From NCBI RefSeq assembly GCF_030704535.1, contig NC_081814.1, positions 26,080,001 through 26,144,000 of the forward strand: a stretch of 64,000 bases of DNA. Direction: 5' to 3'. Numbering within the stretch: the first letter of the stretch is position 1; each line of letters starts with the position of its first letter. Position numbers and translations under genes: made by a program. The stretch comes from Vitis vinifera (taxonomy: Eukaryota; Streptophyta; Magnoliopsida; Vitales; Vitaceae). Shown here piece after piece: positions 34,770 to 45,916 of this stretch. The notes below the pieces were generated by a model. The model was not told the DNA's origin. It saw only the letters and a list, made by a program, of their open reading frames with translations, and made no database searches.

Positions 34770-35730
34770 CATCAACATGACTAAAGGCCATACGCCACCT
34801 CTATAAATAAGTTTTCTTTAACTAAAAGATAATCAAGAAGAGGATCTTTTCAGTTATTTTCTATATATGTCACACTTATTTATGGTTAGTTCTTCAATTA
34901 TTCAATCCTAACAAGCTTGATATGTTAACCTACTTTATTAACTTGACCCTGTGTTGATGTGTTGGTGAAGCTTTTTGAGCTGGCACTTTTGCTTTGTGAT
35001 GCAAGTGCTCTTCTCAATTTAGCTGATGAAACTCACAAGTCACAGAGCTGATAGGACCAGCTTGCCATATTGCTTATCCCAAGCTTTTTTTTTTCAGTTA
35101 TCTTTATCATTCTTTTATCCTCATCCTTACCTGTTAAGAAAAACCAGTAGCAGGCCATTTTAACTAAAGATTCTTCAACTTTTTCTGAATACAAATCTCT
35201 ACATTAAACCATAGAAAGTTAGTGAAGGAATCTAAGGCTGCCTTTAAACGTTACACTGCTGATGAAGGATGACATGAATATTAGGTGTTTTTGGAAAAAG
35301 AAGATTCACCGCATCATAGCCACATCAGCTCCATTTCCCACTGTCATGCTCAAATTCAACTCTGGGATTTTCAATTTTTTTACTGTTGTGAAGCCTAGAT
35401 GTCTGAAAGAGGGTGTTCAATATTATTTTGAGGATTAAAAGTCATGATCATGTTGATTGATCACTTCAGATTCACAGTAATCAGGGAACTATAACTGATT
35501 CAGGCAGGGCAATATAGAGCAAACTCCTTTGGAATTGCACTAGTTCAGCTCTATAGCCAGCTTTTATAGCATGAAAAAAAAACTTCTAAAATAGCAATTA
35601 CTCCAGAGTGACTCATGCTATATACTAGTGGAAAACATCGGTTAAAGAATGGCCTATGCAGAGCTAAGCACATCAGTGAAGCAGAGGGGAAGAAATGTAT
35701 CAGTTTGAATCACTTTTTGAGTGGATTTAA
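34770..35730. other. Array spacer, duplicate of 4200-5160
   Basis: Near-identical to the spacer behind copy 2. No gene visible. Confidence 0.55.
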
Positions 35731-35733
35731 AGC

Positions 35734-36240
35734 TTAAGAGATTGTCTGTTGAAGATAGTTGAAAGCTTTCTGATAATTTAAAAACCCTGTGAAACAGAAG
35801 CCAGAATTCTTTAACAGACACTCTTGGGGAAGAAGCCTTCAACAGCTTCTCGTCTTTTCCAACACTGAAAGTTTTCTTGAAAACACTCTTAACCCCTTCT
35901 ATTTGAAGATTCCCATCCTCCAACCTCAACTTCCCCTTCACAGTTTTAGAGATCTTAGGCCCCAGTCTCACTGAAGTTTCACAAAATTCTGTTTGGTTGT
36001 TGAGAACCCATAGGAGATGAAAGAAAATTCCATCATGTTATAACTATCTTTCCAGCCCTCATTCCAATGGTCTCAAGGTTTTCTATAATTTTCCTCCATT
36101 TTTCCATAAACCAAACGGAAAATCTGGTTGTAGAATAAAAGAAAGAAAGACTTATAATGCTCTCAAGCTCCAAGCACAAAAACTTTCACCATTTTCCCAT
36201 ATTTTCTAGTCCTATTATTCACAGAATCTACGTATCTACT
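35734..36240 (-). pseudogene. Shortened GEM-like derivative, copy 7
   Basis: Same structure as the one at 5163-5665: exon 3 start (MRLGPKISKTVKGKLRLEDG) to EKLLKAS, then a jump into exon 4 read in the wrong frame, ending TAA at 35736-35734. A decayed exon 2 lies near 36155-36240. Differences from the 5.2-kb copy are few and include amino acid changes, as expected for sequence without selection. Confidence 0.75.
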
Positions 36241-37537
36241 GTTTGAAAAGAACGCCCTGAAACAAATTCAACTTCCCGAAAGAGGGAAGGAGTATCTGTC
36301 TTCTTTTGAGTGATCCATAATCTTTGATTCATTGGTTTAGAGTTCGATAGTTCTATCCTAACACTATATTTTACTCCCTTTTCTTATGCTGGCTATGTAT
36401 GGATATGTCAATGAAGCACTTTGAGCCAGCATTTTTGCTTTGTGATCCTAGTAAAAAAAAAGGAAAGTGAAAAAGACATTTGCTAAGCAAATTTATCATT
36501 ATATCACCTGAATTACAGGGTAAAAGATTAGATATTGTAATGATTTTTCAATAAATGATGATTGTCTGTCATACTGTCATCTATGGGAGATTACATCCAA
36601 CTACCAAACCAGATCACTAATTTGTCCTAAATGGTTGAATGTTGAATGGGATTCTTGTATTCGCTGGAAGGACATCAGCAATTTCTGGGAATCACCTCAA
36701 CTTGGTATGCTTTTATTGACCCAATTTCCATAAATTCAGACTCCTAAGAGAGTGTAAACGATAAAATTGGGGGAGTTTGATGTCATAGTTTAAGGGATTG
36801 GAGGTCCCATGACTCAAAATGGTGCTAACAGCTACCTTAGGCATTGGAAGTCATAGAATTTTCAGATATTATAGTTTAATGGACTTTGGAAACTCAATGT
36901 ATCGTTTTACTGATGAAATTATAATTCAATGTGCTTAATCTGTTCATAAAAGTATGGAGCTGGTACAATGATAAGGTAGTTTAATTCACATAAAACTCAA
37001 CAATATGTTTCCAAGACCAATGAATTCCATAGGCCTGTATGAGGGTATCAATTGGTGTCTCAAGTTTCTTAGAAATGGGATTGCCAAAAAGGAAGTGCAG
37101 AAGCTGGATAAAGTAAAGGCTTCCTCATCACAAGACAGCTTACCTGGTTTGATTCACCAGAGGTGGCCTAACTCAAGATCTTATAGAAGAAAGTAAGCCT
37201 ATTTGTCCTAGTAAAAGCTTCTGCAAAAATACTTGAGGTTGGATATCACTCTGTATATGGTTTTGGAACTCAGAGATCCATTCAATTCCTGTACCTCAAC
37301 AAAAGCTATTGTTAATCTGTTTCCTCAGGTATTATGTCTTCATACTACACCAGAACACATTTGACAAGAAGCAATGGAATGTGTCATACAGCATATAATA
37401 CAACAGACACAACATAAAGAGCTGGGGTTTATGTGATAGCATAGCTACTATAATACTAAAACAATAGTCACTTTGGAAGAACTTGTTCCATGCACTGAAT
37501 AGAAAATATGGTTGAAAAATTGGAAATCAATTTCTCA
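36241..37537. other. Array spacer, duplicate of 5670-7060
   Basis: Near-identical to block I. The 63-codon frame is again present at 37005-37196. No gene is supported. Confidence 0.5.
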
Positions 37538-38533
37538 TTAGCAAAAAAATTGTACAAAGCCTCTGACTGTACAGATCCTTATCAGGTTCATGTAAATACA
37601 TTTGTAGAAGTTGGGGGGAAGAAACTTTGAATCACTTCTCAACGCTTCACAGAGTGCCTGTTGGAGGTAGCTGAAAGCTTTCTGGTAATTCAAGAATCCC
37701 ATAAACCAGAAGTCAAAGTTATCCACAGTAACGATTTCCATGTACTTCTGAGATGGATTTTTCACATTCTCGCTTTGGTTGGCTCTTTGTATCTTTCTCA
37801 GTGGGATAGAGACCTGCACAAAAGAAAATGAATTTACTTAGATGTTAACAAACAAGGAGGGGAGATCAGTTGACCTAGAGAGATTTATGTGAGTAGTCCA
37901 CCTTGTAATGGATCCTAATCAATTCACCATTTGGAGAAGAGAATTTGATTGATCTATCACTGCAAAAGGCAATCCTCTGAGAAGAGATAAAGAGGAGACC
38001 AGCTATAGGGCCTCCTGTTGTTGATAAGTAGCATTGGGAAGCCTTCAATAGCTTCTCTCCTTCTCCAACACCAAAAATTTGCTTGAAAACTCTCTTCACT
38101 CCTCCAACTTGAAGAATCCTAGCCCCCAAGCTCAACTTTCCCTTCACCGTTTCAGAGAACTTAGGCCCTAATCTCACTGCAGTTTCACAAATGAATGTTA
38201 ATGATTCTTAATCGTAACTGTAGCAAAAAAGTAACAGTTAGCAACTCACCATGCTCTCGGACTCCATCCACAAAATTGTCTGCCTTCTTCCTGTTTTTTT
38301 TTTATCCTGTAATTTGTGGAATCCCATTTTTCTGCAATTTCAAGACAAGCCCATTAGCAAAATGACTTCCATTTTAAAGTCTTCTATAACTAACAACTGA
38401 TACGCAGAGTGGAAAGAGATAGAGAGAGGATTTTACTTTGGATGATTGCCCCAGAGCCATTTGAAAGAGATGGCTTATCATATTGGCAGCTGACTGGGAT
38501 TCCGATAACATGTTCTTGGAGTTGGCTCTTCAT
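37538..38533 (-). pseudogene. GEM-like gene, copy 8 (frameshifted)
   Basis: Exons 38533-38437, 38331-38250, 38176-37902 and 37813-37538. Exon 2 is 82 bases instead of 81: a run of ten A replaces the nine-base CAACAAAAA of copy 4, shifting the frame. Exon 4 lacks 10 bases at about 37643 compared with copy 4, so the normal end (HNLVEK) is replaced by a longer unrelated tail ending at 37538. Exon 3 is perfect (FGVGEGEKLLKAS). If the A run is a sequencing slip, the gene would give a protein with a changed C-terminal tail of about 34 residues. Confidence 0.8.
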
Positions 38534-38640
38534 ATTTCTGAAAGTGCTGCAATTCAGTCTGCAACAAGTGGTCTGGAATGCTCTACTTTCCAGAGATTGA
38601 AAAAACCCTTTGAGTTGATCAACCCTGTACAATGCAGGTG

Positions 38641-38695
38641 TATTTAAAGGGACAAAAATGGTGGGTGAATCTTCAACTTCTGGTTGATGACTCAT
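38641..38695 (-). promoter_or_regulatory. Promoter of GEM-like copy 8
   Basis: TTTAAATA on the minus strand (38648-38641) and ATGACTCAT (38687-38695), as in copy 4. Confidence 0.55.
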
Positions 38696-38699
38696 CCGT

Positions 38700-40723
38700 T
38701 GCTCATAAACAAGAATAAAGGCACAGACCTGAGCTTCAGGAAAAAATAAATTCTAATAAAAAATAGTCTGAGATGACGGGGTATGTTCGGTCTTTTTTGT
38801 AAGGCTATGCGAGGACCTATTCTTCTTTTGTTCAATTTTCCAAGAGATCAAAAGAAAGGTGTATCTGGTTAAATATGGTGGGACATAATAAAAAGGGAAA
38901 TGAGAAAAAGGGAAGATGACTCAGAGTATGTGAAGATGAAGCCTTTTGAGCTGGCATTGTAGCTTTCTGATGCTAATACTATAAGAAAAAGGGAAATGAG
39001 AAGGCTTTACGTCATCCAAATTACAAGCTAAAACAAAAGATATTTTAATGGTTTCATAAAGGAAGATTGCATCTAACCACCAAATCAAACAGCCTCTTTG
39101 TTCTTCTATTCCCTGGAATTCAGTCAGTACTTCTCAGGAATTGCCCAGCCATTGGGGATCATACAACTCAGGATGGAATTCACGGAAATTGTGGGAACAA
39201 CCAGACCTCTTCTGGACAAGAAACTCTTGAGAACTTGGGTTCACAGGAGAATGAAATTCATAGACACTTTGGGTGCAAGGAAAAGGAAAAGCCCCTAAAG
39301 AAAGATCAACCTATGAAATCAAGAGTTGATTAAAGTGGTCATAAAAGGAAAACTCACTATGCATAAACCTGATAGAACCAACCTGCCTTGTGCTTATCGC
39401 AAGCTTTGCAGCTGTCTTTTTATCATCCATGTGCTTATCTCAAGCTTTTTTAGCACTCTTTTTATCATCCATGTGCTTATCTCAAGCTTTTTAGCAGTCT
39501 TTTTATCATCCCTCTTCTCCTCATCCTTAGATTTTAAGGCAAAGAGGTGTTCCACCCTTTTCCAAATGTCAACCTCTACATAGAACCACTAAAAAAATTT
39601 ATGGAGTCGAAGGACCATGTTAAACGACAGTGTGGATGAACAATACAATGGATATTTCATCCATCACAACATCCAAGGGACCCCAGCAAGATTCATAATC
39701 CTAAATCTCAGTGAGAAGTGAGAACTTGTGAAGACAATAGTAAAGAAAGAAATCATGAAATTTTGGTCCTTTTTCACATATTGGTCTTTATTATGGTTTG
39801 AGGGAGAAGCATATATCAGATCCTGTGAATTTTGGCACAAAAGAAGAGACCTATGTTTGGTAGGGCAGGAACCAACTCAAAACCCCACCAAATAGTAATA
39901 GGGAACTTTTTCAGAAGACATGTCATGTTAGCTACTGGAATGGAAGATTCACTTTTATTTGGGACATGCCATTTCTGTTAAAGCAATAAAGAGGAAACTC
40001 CCTGTGCAGAGGACAAGCCAGCTCACAAAAGTTCACTTACCGACTTAACGAGCAGATAAATCTAGTTGCAAGTTTTACAGCTAAGCAAATCACACTTCAG
40101 TATTTCCATCAGTACACTTGAGAATTGATACATGGAAATTTCATTAGTAAGTATATAAAAATAAGTACAGAGAAAAGGCTTTCGTTAAAATACAGAGAAA
40201 CAAGAACACAGCAGCTTCAGACATCAAGTCCCTTAAGATATACTTATTGATGCCACTGACTTGTACACTACCATGGAAATGAGAAGTCATCCAAGGAAAT
40301 TGAGAAAGCGAATTAAAGATTTCTGTTTTATGGGACAAGGGTCACACTTGGAATCAGATGACAAGGTTAACCATGTCCTTCAATATCCAGTTATTACATT
40401 GGAATGGTTATTTGATTTTCCCTAGTCCTCTATGTGGAAGTGAGTTGAAAGTGGCCGAGGTTTCTATTATTAGGGTGGGTAATCACAATGGTCATCAATA
40501 TCTCTGCCCAAAAGGAAGAAAATGAATTCATGCTACTAAGACTGAGAATGATGAATAATCGACCTTGGATTCTTCAACTCAATCATGTTGCACTACAGTT
40601 GAGAATCTATCACCGTTTGATGGTTGTTTGAGTCAATGAGACTGGTCTGAGAAGCAAAATGAATCTCCTCATGGTAGAAAAACCTGGGGGTAACTCTGAT
40701 AACATAACCACCAACAGAGGAAT
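38700..40723. other. Array spacer, duplicate of 8160-10209
   Basis: Near-identical to block I. The open frame equivalent to 8528-8821 is 39067-39333, shortened by an in-frame deletion near its start. No gene is supported. Confidence 0.5.
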
Positions 40724-41416
40724 TGATGACAAGTGCTATATTTGCTGCAGAATTTAAGCTAAAATAAACCAAAATTCTGTTGAGAATATTCTGCAAGATA
40801 GAGGAACAGTTTTTAGTTTAGTTTGAATTTTTTTTTTTTTTTGAAATCGTATTTAACTTAGTAATGCTATTAGAAATCTGTTGAAGATATGTAGGCAAAT
40901 TTTTTTGGCTTTGTTTGTTTCTTATAAATTCAGATTTTGAAGCTATGAAAAGTGGGTTGTAGAGAAGATTTTGGTGACCTTACCTGAGCGATTTGAATCC
41001 AAAATCTCTTCACTTGAAGAGTCCAGGGATCTGTCAATGATAACATTGGAAGAACTCATCAATTCACTACAAGCTCAAGAGAAAAGGAGAGCTTACAGAA
41101 AGGAGGAGATAATTGAGGAAGCATTTCAAGTGAAAGAGGTTGATCAAGCTCAAGGAGGCAACAAAGGAAAGAAACAATGGAGTAAGAAGAACAATAAGAA
41201 GGGGGGAAACAACAATAGTGGAGGCAACAAGGGCAAGCAACCTCCATGTCCTTATTGCTTGTTTAGATCTGACATTCAATGCAGGGCATGTAAATAGTTG
41301 GGGCATATGGAAAGGGTGTGTAAAAACAAACAACAAGAAAGACACCAAATGCAAGACCAGGAAGAGCAACTTTTTTTTGCATCTTGTTTTTCTAGTAGCA
41401 GTTCAAGTGATGACTA
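40724..41416 (+). mobile_element. Copia A fragment in the duplicated block
   Basis: The left LTR starts at 40724 as at 10210. After about 230 bases the sequence jumps (near 40955) into gag at the counterpart of 11067 (EKILVTLPERFESKISSLEES) and continues to the start of protease. It ends at 41416, where a Gypsy LTR begins. Confidence 0.85.
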
Positions 41417-42295
41417 TGTCGCCCCTTAATTTTGTCCCTTGACACTTGCATGTATCTCAGGGGTGTCACCTACACCCAATTTTTGTAGGTCACGGCCATG
41501 GAGCCCTTATTGGGCTTAATTGGTTTTCGGACCTCACTTGAGTTCACCTATGGTTCAGTTTAGTGCAAGCATTTGGTCCATTATGAAATGCCGTCATGGT
41601 CCATTCCTTGGTTTGTATCATACTACAGGTTAGAGTTTAAGGTCTACACAAAAACTTTGGTTCAATTGGAGCTCGCTAAAGCCCATTCAAATCGGGAGCA
41701 CTTTGGCTTGTTTTAGTCATTTCTTCCTCATTCGAGCTCGGAATTGCACACCGTTTTTTTTTTTTTGTTGGATTCCTTATTCTTCGAGGGATATTCTATC
41801 AAAATTTGAGAATTTTTATCAACCGGCTTGACTGGTTTGTTTTTGGCGTTCTTGCACCCTAGGTTCATTTAGATGCACCTGGCCCATTAGCTACACTCCT
41901 CAGTCACTTAGCATGTTTTTTTAATCACTTAGACACCTCCTGGGTTTAGTTTCCATCTAATTCACCTTGGCACTTTCCACTTAGGTCACCTAGGTCTCTT
42001 AGATATTTTTTGTGGGCTTAATTCCCTAAGATTAGTTTCTTGATTGATGGTTTTTTTAGATTAGGTGAGTATTTAGCTAGATTTTTTTTTTATTTGGATT
42101 ACTTCAGATGAATTTTCGATGTTTAATTATGTCAACTTGATATTTTATTTTTATTTTTATGTTTTATTTGTGTTTTAGTTTAATATTTAGATTATTGTTA
42201 CGTGCATGCGGTATTTATTGTTTTTTCCTACTTTATTCATTTAATCATTCACTTATTTACTTTTAGAAAATTGCACGTGGTTAGTGATCTTATCT

Positions 42296-42440
42296 TATTG
42301 TTATTATTATTATTATCAATACTATTATTATTATTATTATAATTATTATCATCATTATCTTTGTTATTATTATTATTTGTATTATGCCTTTATTATTTCA
42401 TTTTATTTTTATTTTGTATTATTGTCTTCATTTTATTCCA
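42296..42440 (+). repeat. TTA-rich microsatellite
   Basis: Imperfect ATT/TTA triplet runs in the Tat LTR, in three blocks between 42296 and 42440. Confidence 0.75.
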
Positions 42441-42479
42441 TTTTATTTTTATTTTTGTATTATATTATGCTTTCATTAC

Positions 42480-43140
42480 TTTATTTACTTTTTAAAAAAC
42501 GAAAAAAAACAGAATGCATGGGAAAAAGGATTTTTATTGGAAAAATTAAGAGTGGAAAATGATGCTTGGGAAATCGGCAGAATGCATGGAAAAAGGAGTT
42601 TCTTTTGGAAAAAGAAAAAAGGAAAAACAGGGGTTTTTCGAGTAGGGGGTGGAAAATGGAGCCAGGAGGCAAGCTTAAAAGAGAAGAAAAGGGAAATAAA
42701 AAGAAAAAAAAAATATGAGAGGGGAGGTTTTTTGAGGGGACTGCATGGGAAAGAGATAGGGGGATTCAAGAAGGCATGGAGAGGTTTTCAGAGAGAAAGA
42801 TAAAAGGGAGACTTAGGGGGAGAAGAAAGAGGGGTCTGAGAAGAGAAGTTAGGGAGGTTTTGAAGAGGAACAAATTCGGGAGAGGTGAGAAAAGAGAAAT
42901 GGAACAGAGAACAAAGAGAGGAGAGAACGTTTCAGAGAGTGAGAGAGCAGATTGGAAAGAAAAAGAAAAAAAATAGAGAACAAAGAGATGAGAGGTCGGC
43001 AGAGGAGATTTTGAAAAGAAAAAAAAGAAAAAAAAAAAGAGTTTCTAAGATTCGAAGTAGACTGTACAAGGCAAGAGAAGAAAAAAGGTAACAGAGAAGA
43101 GGGGAGGATTTCAGTTAGTTCTTTAACTTCAGGAAAAATA
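42480..43140 (+). other. Purine-rich stretch of the Tat LTR
   Basis: About 600 bases are almost only A and G on the + strand, giving long Lys/Arg/Glu-rich open frames in three frames (for example 42384-42803 and 42776-42976). These frames are a composition effect and not genes. The stretch lies before the likely transcript leader of the element. Confidence 0.7.
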
Positions 43141-44145
43141 AGAACTTACTGATCTTTGAAGAAGGAAAGAGGTGTCCTCAAGTATGGTTATTGTAACTCT
43201 TACGTTCATTTCTGTTTATGAATTCTATTGATTATGGACTACTGTTGAATTGGGAATTGCTTTCTTTTATATCATGCTCTTGGGATTTCATTTGAGAATT
43301 GATTTAAACATGGTCCACTTTTATATTGAGAATGGTTCGTTTCTTTGCTTGTTTTTGTGATCATGCTCTGTTTTGGGATATTTGTTTGTTTGTCTCTGTT
43401 GTGTATACGATCCCTTTGTGGTTTTACTGAGACCCTTCATTTCTAGAGCTTGGTAAACTACCGCATCCTTGTATGATCAGAGACCTGTAGCTCTGTGCTA
43501 GTTTGGGTCATTTTATTTTTTTCTTTTTTTTTTTTTAAAAAAAAATGGGTTCGGTCATTCTAGCATATAGCAACCTGGTTTAGCCGCATACTGGTCATTG
43601 CAGTTGGCTCATTTCTTATTGGTCGGGATTGCTACTCCACCTGTGGTACTGGTAACTCCCCTTGCTACCATGGCATAAGCGACGATCCTTCGCCTCAACC
43701 AGAGCTCATCTTCTAGCAGCCCGCTTCAGCTGCGCTTTGGAAGTTACTGCAACTCATTTTTTCTGGTGCCAGCCTGAGTTGCAGCTCCACCGGTGGCCAA
43801 CTCTCTTTACTGTCGCGGCATGGGTGGCGCCTCATTTGGCCCTCATTGCTGGAACTACCCTAGGTTCGGGGTAGTTTACCTTTTAGATGGAAGTCTCGCC
43901 GGCGGTGGCAAGATGGCCATCTTCCATGCGTCACATGCACGTCCAGTCCACCTGTTGTCCGCCTTTGTTGAAGTTAAAAAAAAAAAAAAAAAAACTATTA
44001 ACTCATTACTTATGTACCATTTTTAAATTCTTCTTTAATCGTTAGATTGTAATCCTCCAATAGCTTTGCTAAAGTTCCTAAAACTGAATTCGTAAGATAC
44101 AATTTTTTTAATAGTTCTCTGAAACTTGGTTTTTCAAAACACGAC

Positions 44146-45911
44146 TGATTCGTGCCCAGTCAGTGTATCAACTGATTCATGTCCAGCTAGTGCTCCTTGA
44201 TTGAGGGAGTAATCAACAAAATTTATAACCTATTACACCATGACTAGGGTAGCAAAGACAAAGCTACTATAGCATAGTGGCTCTAGGATCGTTCACTGGA
44301 AAGGGTTTTCAATTCATAAATGATACCAATTCAAAGATGAATTGGTGCATTTTCATTTCAAGGTTAACTTAAGAAATAAAACACAAACTTTGATTGAAAA
44401 AGATTTAGGTTTAAACTAACGGCAAAGGAAGTAATGGAAATTACTTATGAAGAAAAACATTCCTTGGAGGTTTAGGTTCACAGGGGAGGTTCCTCGTGCA
44501 AAAGCAGAGCTCCGGTCATTTGGTTCATTTCCTCGCATTAGAGAATTAACATATAGTCAATTCTCCAACCGGTTTGGTACATATGCTTCCCCTTAATGGA
44601 TTCAAATAATAATTCCCTCTCACTGATGCACCTTGCAATGACTCATACCTCTCACCTAGCACTTGCCATTCAAGGTGATCTTTAACCTTGGATTACCTGT
44701 CAAAAGCTCGCAAGAGATAACTAATGGATGTCTCCGTGGAGTCTAAAAGCTTACCAAGTGTTGGCTATTCTAGAAAATCCTACCTTCAAACCATCTCCCA
44801 AAGGCTCGCAAGAGATAAACTAGTGCATCTCTATGGATGGAGATCACTTGCTTTATCAAGTGTTGGCCCAGGTGATTCAAAGGCGTTTTAAGTTAACTAA
44901 AAAGATAAAACCATTAACTGGTCACACTTTCTCTTCATTAATGGCTGAAACCACAAAACAACTAATTCTTGCACTTGGAACCTTTCCTGGCAACCTTAAC
45001 TCCAAGGAACTAAAAGTTTAGCCACTCATTCTCTGAGGAAACATCCTCAGACCTTGTTTGACTAGTAAGAAAATAAAATCAAAATGAGAAGGTAAAAGCA
45101 GAGCAAAGCTCTGTATTTTTCTTTCTTTTTAAATTATACAAAAGTTACGTCGTCCCGAGAACAGACTCCCGAGAGATATTTATATGAAAATTTTAATAAT
45201 AATATCTATAAGGTTATTCAACCTTTTTCCAAACTTAATAACTAAGGAATCCTATAATTGGTGGGTTACAAGGAGAGTTTGGGAATTTAGACATCAAATA
45301 TCTAAAATAAAATATCTAAAGATGTCGATTGCAAAAATCGAGAAGCTTCAGGAGAACACCGCGGCACTGTGCAAAATTGGCTTCGAAGCTCTCCGGGTGA
45401 GCGCTATCGGTGGATCCGGATATGTCTGATCGTGGAAGTTGAAATGCCCTCTTCTCCCATCCGGAAATGTCTGCCGAATGTGAAACATTCGGAGAAGGTG
45501 GAACGTCACCCGACCAGAATTCCGGATGTGATACATCCGGGGGGAGGGGAAAGTGGCGGCAGCCGGGTGTAATGTGGCGGCAGTCAGGTGTATGGAAGCC
45601 GAGTGTAATGTGGCGGCAGCCGGGTGGAATGTGGCGGCAACCGGGTGGAATTCCTTCCCAGGTGGAATGTGCGGGATCCCATACTCCTTGTATTCTGGAT
45701 TTGCTTATGGATTCCAAAGAACTCTCCTCAATCTTGGATTGCTTTGGTGATAAAAAAGCTATCAAAACACCAAAACTTAACACAATTTGATTAGAATTGA
45801 ATGCATGGGTCCTTAATATGTTAATTGGGTTAAAAGGTGATAACTACTACTCAAAAGTGTTTAAAAGAGTTAATTACAAGCTATGAAATAGTACTTTTTG
45901 AGTAGTAATCA
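44146..45911 (-). repeat. Solo Athila-type LTR 1
   Basis: The reverse complement of the LTR family also found at 49498-51314 and 58151-60015. The perfect 5-base target duplication ACGAC (44141-44145 and 45912-45916) shows insertion into the Tat LTR followed by loss of the interior through LTR recombination. It differs from the other two by a GC-rich repeat cassette at about 45380-45670. Confidence 0.9.
45553..45665 (+). repeat. GC-rich minisatellite in solo LTR 1
   Basis: Units of about 21 bases built on TGTAATGTGGCGGCAGCCGGG occur four to five times with changes. The two sister LTRs have different GCTGCGAAAT-type repeats at the corresponding place. Confidence 0.7.
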
Positions 45912-45916
45912 ACGAC

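Larger units (their letters stand above)
33757..41415. repeat. Segmental duplication, copy II
   Basis: Direct repeat of 3200-11570, holding GEM-like copies 6, 7 and 8, their spacers and the start of Copia A. Relative to block I it has lost about 620 bases of Copia A (the counterpart of about 10445-11066). It is cut at its right side by a Gypsy insertion. Confidence 0.85.

Noticed and set aside
42384..43091. Overlapping long Lys/Arg/Glu-rich frames
   Set aside because: They arise from purine-only sequence inside a Gypsy LTR, are open in several frames at once, and show no domain.
43662..44026. Two overlapping + frames in GC-rich sequence
   Set aside because: Low-complexity, inside the Tat LTR, ending in a poly-A run; no family recognised.
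45553..45665. Possible CRISPR-like repeat array
   Set aside because: Units are directly adjacent and imperfect with no unique spacers; it is a minisatellite in a plant LTR.
45316..45783. 155-codon minus-strand frame with His/Pro/Gly repeats
   Set aside because: It is the translation of the GC-rich minisatellite of solo LTR 1; the periodic peptide follows from the DNA repeat.
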